Assembly: GCA_020631035.1 (NCBI GenBank)
Contig: JAHDIA010000440.1
Span: forward strand, 1 to 5,562
Direction: 5' to 3'
From: Chitinophagales bacterium
Lineage (GTDB): Bacteria > Bacteroidota > Bacteroidia > Chitinophagales > UBA2359
DNA length: 5,562 bases
Shown here: positions 1 through 5,562 of the stretch, piece after piece
How the letters are laid out: each line of letters starts with the position of its first letter
Position numbering within the stretch: position 1 is the first letter of the stretch
Translations under genes and position numbers: made by a program
The notes under the pieces: generated by a model
Database searches by the model: none
Told to the model about the DNA's origin: nothing
What the model saw: the letters and a program-made list of their open reading frames with translations, nothing else

Positions 1-30
1 TGTCTTGCAAATTTAATTGTTTTTTTAGTA

Positions 31-229
31 CATAAGGCTTAGTGGTATTGCCGATTTACCACAAAGGTACAAAGAGCACAAAGGCTTAGTGGTGTTGCCA
101 GTTTACCACAAAAGCTTAGTGGAATGCCCAATTTACCACAAAGGCACAAAAAGACACAAAGCTTAGTGGGATGTACGCTTTACCACAAAGGGACAAAGGG
201 CACAGAAGCTTAGTGGGATGTACGCTTTA
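31..229. repeat. Degenerate 47-bp tandem repeat array with inverted-repeat ends
   Basis: The core GCTTAGTGG occurs five times, starting at 37, 84, 114, 161 and 208. The spacings are 47, 30, 47 and 47 bp, so one unit lacks 17 bp. The companion core TTTACCACAAA starts at 55, 102, 132 and 179 with matching spacing. Within a unit, CCACAAAG and the following CTTAGTGG are inverted copies with one mismatch, so each unit could fold into a hairpin. The last two copies share an identical stretch of about 24 bp (159-182 and 206-229), which suggests recent duplication. Between the arms, short ACAAAG motifs repeat every 8-9 bp. No open reading frame explains the array. It lies upstream of the MFS gene; its function is unknown. 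Confidence 0.85.
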
Positions 230-242
230 AGACTCAACTCAG

Positions 243-302
243 CAACCCAGTCAACCCAGTCAACCAGTCAACCATTCAACACATTCAACACATTCAACCA
301 AT
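243..302. repeat. Short tandem array of CAACC-type 8/9-mers
   Basis: Seven consecutive units can be read: CAACCCAGT twice, CAACCAGT, CAACCATT, CAACACATT twice and CAACCAAT. The alternation of 8- and 9-bp units breaks any reading frame, so this is not a coding repeat. It directly follows the 47-bp array, and together they occupy most of the 411 bp before the MFS gene. Strand composition is strongly biased: almost no G on the + strand. Confidence 0.8.
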
Positions 303-337
303 CACCCCATTCCCTATGAAATTTTACTTTTCAGTAG

Positions 338-365
338 TTTTCTAAACCTTATATCTATACCTTTG
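338..365 (+). promoter_or_regulatory. Candidate Bacteroidota-type promoter for the MFS gene
   Basis: TACCTTTG at 358-365 matches the Bacteroidota -7 consensus TAnnTTTG exactly. A T-rich stretch at 338-341 sits about 16 bp upstream, where a -33 TTTG/TTG box would be expected, but it lacks the G. The box lies about 47 bp before the proposed TTG start, which leaves a reasonable leader. It is a pattern match only. Confidence 0.35.
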
Positions 366-411
366 TTTCTTCAATTGACAACACCGATTTTCTCAAAAAA
401 ATTCAACGAAC

Positions 412-1692
412 TTGAAGAACCTGCGAGCCTTGATATTATTGTTTACCGCCAATACCATTTCGGGCTTTTCGCAGGGCATTAGTATGATTGCCATTCCTTG
501 GTATTTTACCGATACTTTGGAGGCTCCCGAAATGTTTGGGCAGATTTATTTGGGTATTACTTGTATCTCGCTTTTTTGGGGAATGTTTGCAGGGACTTTG
601 GTAGACAAATACAACCGCAAACATTTGTTTATGGGCGAAAATGCTTTTGGTGCCTTGGTATTTTTGTCAGTGGCGGCAATTGGATTTTATATAGGCAATA
701 TTCCCACAACTTTGATAACGCTTTGTTTTGCGGCGACCTTTTTTGCCTACAACCTCCACTACCCTACCCTCTACGCTTTTGCCCAAGAGATCATTGAGAA
801 AAAACACTACAATAAAATCAGTTCGTGGCTCGAAATTCAAGGGCAATTGACCTCTATGACGGCGGGAGCATTGGCAGCCCTTTTGTTGACAGGTGTAGCA
901 GGAGGTCCAACAGAATTGGCGGGCATTTCTTTCAATGTTCCCTTTAGTATAGAGGCGTGGTCTTTGCAACAGGTCTTTCTCTTAGATGGCATTACTTATA
1001 CCCTCTCGTTTTTGCTCATCTCCTTGATTAGTTATGAACCGACAGTTGAGCGGTCAAAGGAGTCGGGTACGGTCTTGGAACGTTTGAAAACTGGGGTTAA
1101 TTTTTTGCGTGCCAATCCACTCATTTTCATTTTTGGAAATGCGGCTTATTTTGTCTTTGTGACCATTATGGTGACCAATTTTATGGTGATGCCGCACTTT
1201 ATCAAATCGGTCTTGGGAGGCGACGGAAATGACTATGCTTTGAGTGAAATGTTTTACGCATTGGGTGCCATTGGAGCGGCTTTGAGCATTCGTTTGTTTT
1301 TTAGCAAAACGACTACAGTATTTGGCAATATTGTTTTGACTTTGTTGGGTGCAGTGGTTTTGATTGGCATTGGTTTTAACCGAGAATTGATGTATTTGTA
1401 TGTCTTGTTGTTTTTTATGGCGGTTTCCAATTCGGGTTCTCGCATTATGCGGGTCATTTATATGTTGGAACACATTCCCAACCAGGTCATTGGTCGAGCG
1501 CAATCGGTTTTTCAAGTCATCAATGTATTGTTGCGGATGTTTTTTATTGGGATATTTTCCCTCACATTTTTTACCCAACGTTCCTACTTAGACTTTTACA
1601 TTTTAGGGGTTTGTTGTGTTATTGCTGCCATCATTTTGATTGTCTACTACAAGCAATTGATTTCGGTAAAAGTGAAGGAGCTGGAATTGTAA
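412..1692 (+). CDS. MFS transporter, MFS_3-like efflux family
   Basis: A 426-residue polytopic inner-membrane protein of major facilitator length, likely a proton-coupled exporter; the substrate cannot be told from sequence. Hydrophobic segments run through the protein with a central hydrophilic stretch at about 208-228, the usual 6+6 split. The MFS motif A is clear after TM2 (GTLVDKYNRK, residues 61-70). A motif-A-like IPNQVIGRAQS loop lies at 355-365, and ERLKTGVNFLRANPLI (223-238) after the central loop is typical of the MFS_3/macrolide-efflux-like branch. The start codon is TTG: an in-frame TGA at 376-378 rules out a much longer protein, no ATG lies between, and MKNLRALILLF begins TM1 as in relatives. 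The leader is A-rich (AAAAAAATTC) with no Shine-Dalgarno. It stands alone, with repeats upstream and palindromes downstream. Family is confident, substrate unknown. Confidence 0.9.
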   Translation: MKNLRALILLFTANTISGFSQGISMIAIPWYFTDTLEAPEMFGQIYLGITCISLFWGMFAGTLVDKYNRKHLFMGENAFGALVFLSVAAIGFYIGNIPTTLITLCFAATFFAYNLHYPTLYAFAQEIIEKKHYNKISSWLEIQGQLTSMTAGALAALLLTGVAGGPTELAGISFNVPFSIEAWSLQQVFLLDGITYTLSFLLISLISYEPTVERSKESGTVLERLKTGVNFLRANPLIFIFGNAAYFVFVTIMVTNFMVMPHFIKSVLGGDGNDYALSEMFYALGAIGAALSIRLFFSKTTTVFGNIVLTLLGAVVLIGIGFNRELMYLYVLLFFMAVSNSGSRIMRVIYMLEHIPNQVIGRAQSVFQVINVLLRMFFIGIFSLTFFTQRSYLDFYILGVCCVIAAIILIVYYKQLISVKVKELEL

Positions 1693-1801
1693 GTTGTAGT
1701 TTATTCTTAGATGCCTGAAACAGGAAACGGTAAGCCAACTTATAACCCATAATTTATAAATTTTTTGGTGCAACGTCAGTGACTTTGAGGCTGCGTTTAT
1801 T

Positions 1802-1832
1802 CTGGTTAACCAGCGTCCCGATTTTATCGGGA
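1802..1832. repeat. Paired palindromes, REP-like intergenic element
   Basis: CTGGTTAACCAG (1802-1813) is a perfect 12-bp palindrome. Two bases later, TCCCGAT-TTT-ATCGGGA (1816-1832) is a perfect 7-bp stem with a 3-nt loop. Two strong dyads separated by only 2 bp in an otherwise AT-rich gap suggest a dispersed REP-like element or a transcript-end structure. The hairpin has no T tract immediately after it (ATACAAGG follows), so it is not a standard intrinsic terminator. Confidence 0.6.
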
Positions 1833-1871
1833 TACAAGGGTTCATCCACCCGCTCGTCCTACGCTTCTCTA

Positions 1872-1912
1872 TTGCCAATCTTTCTGTGTATATTTACATT
1901 GTAAAAAACAAT
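1872..1912 (+). promoter_or_regulatory. Weak promoter-like boxes and a small dyad before the secreted protein gene
   Basis: TTG at 1872-1874 is followed after 20 bp by TACATTG (1895-1901), a near match to TAnnTTTG missing one T. Overlapping it is the inverted repeat ATTGT-AAAAA-ACAAT (1898-1912), which ends five bases before the ATG. Such a dyad could be an operator or simply leader structure. The evidence is weak, and the leader implied would be very short. Confidence 0.2.
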
Positions 1913-1916
1913 ATTT

Positions 1917-3785
1917 ATGCCCTTTCCTACAAAGATACCAAAGCATTTACTAGCTATTGTTTTACTTATCTTGATGAGTTCAAACAGTCAAGCACAAGAT
2001 ATTTGCGAAGGCAGTTTGGGGGATAATATTTTTACAGAAGGGGATTTTGGAGAAGGCACCACCAATATTATATACACCAATCCCAATATTGCCCCAGGTT
2101 ACAATTATACCACCAATCCTCCCCCCAATGATGGAGAATACACCATCACCAGCAACATTGCTAGTTGGAACTATGCTTTTGATTGGATTACCCCACAAGA
2201 CAACAGTTCTGACCCCAATGGCTATATGATGGTCGTCAATGCTAGTTTCCAACCAGGACTTTTTTATGAACAAAACATCAATGGGCTTTGTGAAAATACC
2301 ACTTATGAATTTTCGGCAGACATCATCAATCTTTTGTGGACTGGCTCAAATTCTATCAAACCCAATGTATCTTTTTTGATTGATGGAACAACTGTTTTCC
2401 AAACGGGCGACATACCCGAAGATGAACAGTGGAACAACTATGGTTTTATTTTTGATACTGGTCCAGGGCAAACCTCTTTGACACTTGCCCTACAAAACAA
2501 TGCTCCAGGTGGTCAAGGGAATGATTTGGCATTAGACAACATCACTTTTCGTGCGTGTGGACCCGAAGTGTCTATCATACCAGAAGACATTGCCACTATT
2601 TGTGAAGATGGCAATCCTATAACAATCAATGCAACAGTTATTGGCAATCAATATTCCAATCCTGTTTTTCAATGGCAACAAAGTTTTGATGAAGGTCTAA
2701 CTTGGCAAGACATTACTGGTGAAACTGGAGTTGACTTTACCCATAACAATTTGAGTAGTGGTCTGTATTATTACCGAGTTATATTGGCTGGCAATCTCAA
2801 TAATCTATTGAACTCTCAATGCCATGTTTTTTCAAATGTAAAGATTGTACAGGTAATTCCTAAATTTTACAACGCCATTGATACCTTATGTGAAGGTACA
2901 TTCTACGAACAGGGTAACAACAGCTACTCCTTGTCTGGAATGTATACAGACTCCTTGATTTCCTCCTATGGTTGTGATAGCATCGTTAGTCTTCAATTAA
3001 CAGTTTTAGACAACAATTTAGAGGTAGCATATACTCCCTTTCTCGAATCTTGTCCTGGTGCAAACGATGCCTCCATTACCATAGACAATATCAGCAATGG
3101 AAACGAACCCATTTCTTTTGTTGCCAATGATACCATAGGGGCACCCTTTAATTTTCTCAGTTCTGGCAATTACAATATTACTGCCACTGACCGTTATGGT
3201 TGTCGTTATAATGAATTGGTGGTCATAGATGCAAGTTCTGAATACAATTTAGACATTGGAGACGATTTAGCCATTGTATTGGGCGAAACCGTTCAATTGG
3301 AGGTATTGAGCAATTTCACTCCTACTGATATTCAATGGGAGCCAGCCGAATTATTTGATTGTTTGGATATAATGGACTGCCTTTCTGCCAGTATAACTCC
3401 TTTACAAAATACAAGCATCAGTTTAACAGCAATGACCGAAAGTGGCTGTACCCTTACAGATAAGATTGACATTACAGTTGAAGACGTTAGGTTGGTGTAC
3501 ATCCCCACTGCTTTTAGTCCAAATGGCGATGGTATCAACGACCTATTGACCATTACAGCTGATCTTTCTAGTATTGAACGCATCAAACACTTTAGTGTGA
3601 TTAATAGGTGGGGGGAGTTGGTATTTGACCAACAGAATTTTTTACCCAATGATGCTACTTATGGATGGGATGGTAGCAAGAATGGGACAAAGCAAAATGT
3701 GGGTGTGTATGTTTACTTGGCAGAAGTGGAATTCATTGATGGGGCAAGTGTTGTTTATAAGGGAAATATTACATTGATTAGATAA
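1917..3785 (+). CDS. Secreted T9SS cargo protein with gliding motility-associated (CHU_C) C-terminal domain
   Basis: A 622-residue exported protein, probably displayed on the cell surface or released, with an adhesin- or carbohydrate-binding-like layout. Residues 1-26 form a signal peptide (hydrophobic LLAIVLLILM, cleavage likely after SQA). Residues 27-214 form a beta-rich, jelly-roll-like domain ending PGGQGNDLALDNITFRACGP, common in Bacteroidota surface proteins. Residues 218-314 look Ig-like (WQQSFDEGLTWQDI, YYYRV). Residues 322-363 match the CEGTFY...SGMYTDSL...GCDSIVSLQLTV module. Residues 379-438 resemble a SprB repeat (DASITIDNISNG, LSSGNYNITATDRYGC). Residues 443-521 form another Ig-like domain. 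Residues 528-622 are the CHU_C sorting domain (AFSPNGDGINDLLTI, NRWGELVF, GWDG, GVYVYLAEV), read by the type IX secretion system. Twelve cysteines follow the signal peptide. No catalytic motif is seen; the name reflects the sorting tag and does not prove a motility role. Confidence 0.92.
   Translation: MPFPTKIPKHLLAIVLLILMSSNSQAQDICEGSLGDNIFTEGDFGEGTTNIIYTNPNIAPGYNYTTNPPPNDGEYTITSNIASWNYAFDWITPQDNSSDPNGYMMVVNASFQPGLFYEQNINGLCENTTYEFSADIINLLWTGSNSIKPNVSFLIDGTTVFQTGDIPEDEQWNNYGFIFDTGPGQTSLTLALQNNAPGGQGNDLALDNITFRACGPEVSIIPEDIATICEDGNPITINATVIGNQYSNPVFQWQQSFDEGLTWQDITGETGVDFTHNNLSSGLYYYRVILAGNLNNLLNSQCHVFSNVKIVQVIPKFYNAIDTLCEGTFYEQGNNSYSLSGMYTDSLISSYGCDSIVSLQLTVLDNNLEVAYTPFLESCPGANDASITIDNISNGNEPISFVANDTIGAPFNFLSSGNYNITATDRYGCRYNELVVIDASSEYNLDIGDDLAIVLGETVQLEVLSNFTPTDIQWEPAELFDCLDIMDCLSASITPLQNTSISLTAMTESGCTLTDKIDITVEDVRLVYIPTAFSPNGDGINDLLTITADLSSIERIKHFSVINRWGELVFDQQNFLPNDATYGWDGSKNGTKQNVGVYVYLAEVEFIDGASVVYKGNITLIR
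3528..3782 (+). other. CHU_C / T9SS type B sorting domain (part of the secreted protein gene)
   Basis: This segment encodes residues about 538-622, the bulk of the C-terminal targeting domain; the preceding IPTAFSPNG (529-537) belongs to it as well. Known members of this family carry it as the signal that sends a folded protein through the T9SS outer-membrane channel. It ends with KGNITLIR directly before the TAA, the usual end for this domain, so the gene appears complete. Confidence 0.85.
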
Positions 3786-4167
3786 GAAAAAGAAAAACCC
3801 TGCACAAATACCGGAGATGTAAAAGAATCTCGTAAAGACATGTATGGAGCTGCCAAAAAGGTTCGATAATCCCCTTGTTCCAAATGGAAGTCCTTATTGC
3901 TAAGGATTGAGGCCCGCTCTTGGCTTTCTGAGCTTCACTCCAATATTAAAATTGTTAGATTCAAATATAATTGGTGGTATCTGCACAGGAATGATTCAAA
4001 CATAAATCATTTTTTTTTTACGAAAAAATTTTGTCTACTTTTTTTACTTTTTGTTGGAAAATATGAAAATAATGTGTAATCAATACATACACAGAAAACC
4101 CATTGTTTGTACCATCAATGATACGTAAACCCAACAAATGAGTTACCCATTTGTTGACAAAATACAT
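3786..4167. other. Gene-poor convergent intergenic region
   Basis: These 382 bp separate two convergent genes. Positions 3786-3950 are of mixed composition with a 6-bp stem and 4-nt loop, TCCTTA-TTGC-TAAGGA (3891-3906). I could not assign this part to any gene or element family on either strand; a decayed gene or dispersed repeat is possible. Positions 3950-4080 are very AT-rich with long T runs. Positions 4113-4188 hold nested inverted repeats listed separately. A 60-codon frame at 3897-4079 starts at TTG, has no family resemblance and runs through the T tract, so it is not called. Confidence 0.55.
3990..4019 (+). terminator. Weak terminator-like hairpin with T tract
   Basis: AATGATT (3990-3996) and AATCATT (4005-4011) pair as a 7-bp stem around an 8-nt loop, followed by a T run to 4019. 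The layout is that of an intrinsic terminator for transcripts from the secreted protein gene. However, the stem has only one G-C pair and lies about 205 bp after the stop codon, so it would be thermodynamically poor. Confidence 0.3.
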
Positions 4168-4188
4168 TTAGATGTCAACAAATTGATG
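4113..4188 (-). other. Nested, mutually exclusive inverted repeats at the deacylase 3' end
   Basis: Three arms share one sequence. CAACAAATG (4132-4140) pairs with CATTTGTTG (4148-4156), a 9-bp stem with a 7-nt loop. The middle arm ATTTGTTGAC (4149-4158) also pairs with GTCAACAAAT (4174-4183), a 10-bp stem whose 15-nt loop contains the deacylase stop codon. An outer pair, CATCAAT (4113-4119) with ATTGATG (4182-4188), could close the whole structure. In the minus-strand transcript the stop-codon stem forms first. Neither stem is followed by a good T tract. A transcript-end or decay-blocking structure is the simplest reading. Confidence 0.55.
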
Positions 4189-4653
4189 CTCATTTCCAAT
4201 GGCTTGCATAAAGACTTCAAAATCGGCAAATGAAAGGGCAAGTGTTGCTGTATTTACATTGGGATGAAAATTGACCAGCTTTGCTTTTTTCATAGTACTA
4301 TCTAATAATACCTTAACATGTCTATCGTCGTCGTTGATGATTCCAAAAGGGGAAACAGAACCAGGTAGCAAACCCAAGTATTTGACCAATCGTCTCTCTG
4401 AGGCAAAACTTAATTTTTCCCCTCCTAAACTTTGTCCCAATTCCTTGAGATTAATCTTTCTGTCTTTTTGTGCAACAAGTAGGTAATGTTGTTTCCCCTT
4501 GTTATTCCTCAAAAAGAGGTTTTTAAAATGCATTCCTTCCATAGTATGCCAAATTTCTTCGGCTGCGGCTACTGTTGCAACTGCCTTGTGCGTGTGCAGT
4601 TGATAGTCAATTTTTAGCCCTTTTAAAACCTCTAAAACTTTGTCTTGATTCAT
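4168..4653 (-). CDS. Prolyl-tRNA deacylase, YbaK/ProX family (ProXp-ala/PrdX-like)
   Basis: A free-standing cytosolic editing protein of about 161 residues, expected to hydrolyse mischarged tRNA(Pro), most likely Ala-tRNA(Pro), and so protect translation fidelity. Family marks, numbered from the chosen ATG, are the HKAVATVAAAEE segment (22-33), the conserved lysine K44 in FKNLFLRN, LSFASERRLVKYLGLLPGSVSPFG (81-104) with the PGSVSPFG signature, and FHPNVNT (129-135). Length and the FHP-N-T ending fit the ProXp-ala/PrdX branch better than YbaK Cys-tRNA(Pro) deacylase. The frame stays open to a TTG at 4692 and has another ATG at 4671. The ATG at 4653 is preferred because it follows an A-rich AAAAAAGGCT leader and gives the family's usual N-terminus. 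The gene is transcribed alone, convergent with the secreted protein gene and divergent from the next. Confidence 0.88.
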   Translation of the reverse strand: MNQDKVLEVLKGLKIDYQLHTHKAVATVAAAEEIWHTMEGMHFKNLFLRNNKGKQHYLLVAQKDRKINLKELGQSLGGEKLSFASERRLVKYLGLLPGSVSPFGIINDDDRHVKVLLDSTMKKAKLVNFHPNVNTATLALSFADFEVFMQAIGNEHQFVDI

Positions 4654-4825
4654 AGCCTTTTTTGTTTTCATTAGAAATCCAATGGCGCACAAGATACTAA
4701 AACAAATATTCTCTTCCTCTATACCAAAGTATTTGATCTAAATAGGATGCTTTCACCTCCCCAAACACCTGTATATAAGAGATTTTAAAACACTATATAT
4801 GGCTTGAAAAGCAAAAAACACTTAA

Positions 4826-4840
4826 CATATTAATAATATG
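4826..4840. promoter_or_regulatory. 15-bp odd palindrome, operator-like
   Basis: CATATTA and TAATATG flank a single central A, giving a perfect 7+1+7 dyad. It sits roughly mid-way in the divergent gap, where a dimeric regulator could act on either gene. AT-rich palindromes also arise by chance in such DNA, so this is a suggestion only. Confidence 0.3.
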
Positions 4841-4898
4841 CATAAATACAAAACACAATATCTTTCACTATTGGCGTTCTTTGACAATTTTTGCAGAA

Positions 4899-4924
4899 GA
4901 TAGCTAGTTCTTCAACAAGCTATC
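4899..4924 (+). other. Stem-loop in the leader region of the partial gene
   Basis: GATAGCT pairs with AGCTATC, then after one A-A mismatch GTT pairs with AAC around a CTTC loop. That makes a 10-bp stem with one mismatch and a 4-nt loop. It lies about 95 bp before the downstream ATG and just upstream of that gene's candidate promoter, so it may not be in that transcript. No T tract follows directly. It could be a small structured RNA part, a protein site or chance. Confidence 0.4.
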
Positions 4925-4964
4925 CCGTCGCCTGTGACTCCCTATTTTTGTTCAAGAACCACTA

Positions 4965-4994
4965 TTGGTAAACTAAAAAAAAAACTGTACTTTG
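4965..4994 (+). promoter_or_regulatory. Candidate promoter for the partial 3' gene
   Basis: TTG at 4965-4967 and TACTTTG at 4988-4994 are separated by 20 bp, close to the Bacteroidota -33/-7 arrangement (TTG and TAnnTTTG). The -7 element is one base short of consensus. An A tract fills the spacer. The ATG follows 25 bp downstream. Confidence 0.3.
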
Positions 4995-5019
4995 AGCCAG
5001 CAATTTAAATCGGACAATT

Positions 5020-5562
5020 ATGTATCAAGGAATCAACGTACCTTCCAAAAAAAAGCCTACTTATCCCATCAACAATGCCCTAAAAAATTACTTGGGCAAA
5101 TACAACCGCAACATTTCTCTCCCTCTACAATATGAAGACTTACTCCGTTTCAATTCTTCAGTCAGTTTGCTCAACGAAAAAGGAGAAGATACGCTTTGGC
5201 AAACGGTTTTTTACCAAGGCAATGAAATGCGGGAGTTGTACGAAGCCTTGACCTATATTTACGCCTTACTCAAAGCTGATGGTGATAAAAAGGTCCTCAA
5301 ACATTTGACGGTTTCACGGGTGGATTTTTGCACCTTCGGCAACTCCAAACCTTTTCGGGTACGCATCATCAACCGATTCAATGACAATTACGATCACATT
5401 TATGTCAAAAGTGCCGATGCCTCTCGGATTTATGGATTGGAACTAGAAGAATTACTCTCCCCCAATAGTGTCCTCTTTTTGGTAGACCGCAAAACCCTAA
5501 TCGAAGAACACATTGCGGGCATTCCTGGCGATGACTTTATCAGCAACCACCTAGAGGTCAAT
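5020..5562 (+). CDS. Partial conserved hypothetical protein, possibly kinase-like N-terminal part
   Basis: The first 181 codons of a gene that continues past the window edge with no stop. The ATG at 5020 is the first in frame after a TGA at 4993-4995, and an A/T-rich leader precedes it. There is no signal peptide or membrane segment, so it should be cytosolic. I do not recognise the family by name. Residues 112-130 (FRVRIINRFNDNYDHIYVK) look like paired beta strands ending in a lysine, followed by SADASRIYGLELEELLSP (131-148, helix-like) and then LIEEHIAGIPGDDF (160-173). This order of strand with lysine, glutamate-bearing helix and hinge-like strand weakly recalls the N-lobe of kinase-fold proteins. 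The catalytic and metal-binding motifs would lie beyond the window. The kinase idea is inference from pattern only; the CDS itself is solid. Confidence 0.8.
   Translation, partial: MYQGINVPSKKKPTYPINNALKNYLGKYNRNISLPLQYEDLLRFNSSVSLLNEKGEDTLWQTVFYQGNEMRELYEALTYIYALLKADGDKKVLKHLTVSRVDFCTFGNSKPFRVRIINRFNDNYDHIYVKSADASRIYGLELEELLSPNSVLFLVDRKTLIEEHIAGIPGDDFISNHLEVN

Larger units (their letters stand above)
1693..1916. other. Intergenic region with locally GC-richer palindromic segment
   Basis: This 224-bp gap separates the MFS gene from the secreted protein gene. It begins AT-rich, with a perfect 12-bp AT palindrome AATTTATAAATT at 1751-1762 running into a T tract to 1766, which may help transcript ending but has no loop. 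It becomes noticeably GC-richer from about 1780 to 1870, where two palindromes lie. It returns to AT-rich just before the next start codon. No credible small gene was found. Confidence 0.6.
4654..5019. other. Divergent intergenic region with dyads
   Basis: These 366 bp (327 if the longer TTG start of the deacylase were used) lie between two divergently transcribed genes and must carry both promoters. The DNA is AT-rich with poly-A runs. Two notable dyads, at 4826-4840 and 4899-4924, are listed separately. No tRNA-like cloverleaf, riboswitch that I recognise, or credible small ORF was seen. A clear minus-strand TAnnTTTG box for the deacylase was not found. Confidence 0.5.

Noticed and set aside
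31..229. CRISPR array
   Set aside because: The units are contiguous and degenerate throughout, with no unique spacers, one irregular 30-bp step and no cas genes nearby.
1054..1578. Minus-strand 174-codon ORF inside the MFS gene
   Set aside because: It lies wholly antisense to a well-supported membrane protein, is rich in Gln, Asn, His and Lys as expected for the complement of hydrophobic codons, and has no family features.
1751..1766. AT palindrome plus T run as terminator of the MFS gene
   Set aside because: AATTTATAAATT has no loop and no G-C pairs, so a stable terminator hairpin cannot be supported.
1603..1878. Minus-strand 91-codon ORF overlapping the MFS 3' end
   Set aside because: It overlaps the real gene antisense, passes through the palindromic element and shows no domain; it is best explained as a reading through a repeat.
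3897..4079. 60-codon + strand ORF after the secreted protein gene
   Set aside because: It starts at TTG with no ribosome-site support, runs through poly-T DNA giving runs of Phe and Leu, and resembles nothing known.
4654..4692. Longer N-terminus for the deacylase (TTG 4692 or ATG 4671)
   Set aside because: The extra 6-13 residues are not part of the usual family N-terminus, and only the ATG at 4653 has an A-rich leader just upstream. ATG 4671 remains possible.

Overview
The window looks like a chromosomal segment from a member of the Bacteroidota, probably a Saprospiria-like or related gliding/marine lineage. Three things point there. One is a large secreted protein ending in the gliding-motility-associated C-terminal (CHU_C, type IX secretion type B) sorting domain, preceded by Ig-like and SprB-type modules. 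The second is TAnnTTTG-like promoter boxes with A-rich leaders instead of strong Shine-Dalgarno sites. The third is AT-rich intergenic DNA. The phylum is well supported; the finer placement is inference.

Layout. Positions 1-411 are non-coding and repeat-laden: a degenerate 47-bp tandem array (about 31-229), then an 8/9-bp CAACC-type array (243-302), then a promoter-like TAccTTTG box. A 12-TM-class MFS exporter (412-1692, +) follows, starting at TTG. The 224-bp gap after it contains two adjacent perfect palindromic elements (1802-1832). Next is a 622-residue T9SS cargo protein (1917-3785, +). The gap 3786-4167 has no convincing gene but carries several inverted repeats, including a three-arm set that can pair in two mutually exclusive ways at the 3' end of the next gene. 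That gene, on the minus strand, is a YbaK/ProX-family prolyl-tRNA deacylase (ProXp-ala/PrdX type; 4168-4653). A divergent gap (about 4654-5019) carries a 15-bp odd palindrome and a hairpin with a 4-nt loop. The last gene (5020 to the window edge, +) is cut off; its 181 visible residues are unrecognised by name but look weakly like the start of a kinase-type fold.

The genes do not form an obvious pathway or operon. Each has its own sizeable intergenic region, and the functions (membrane efflux, secreted adhesin-like protein, tRNA quality control, unknown cytosolic protein) are unrelated. No phage, IS, CRISPR, tRNA or rRNA gene was found. The least explained material is intergenic: the 47-bp array, the paired palindromes, and the competing hairpins at the end of the deacylase gene.
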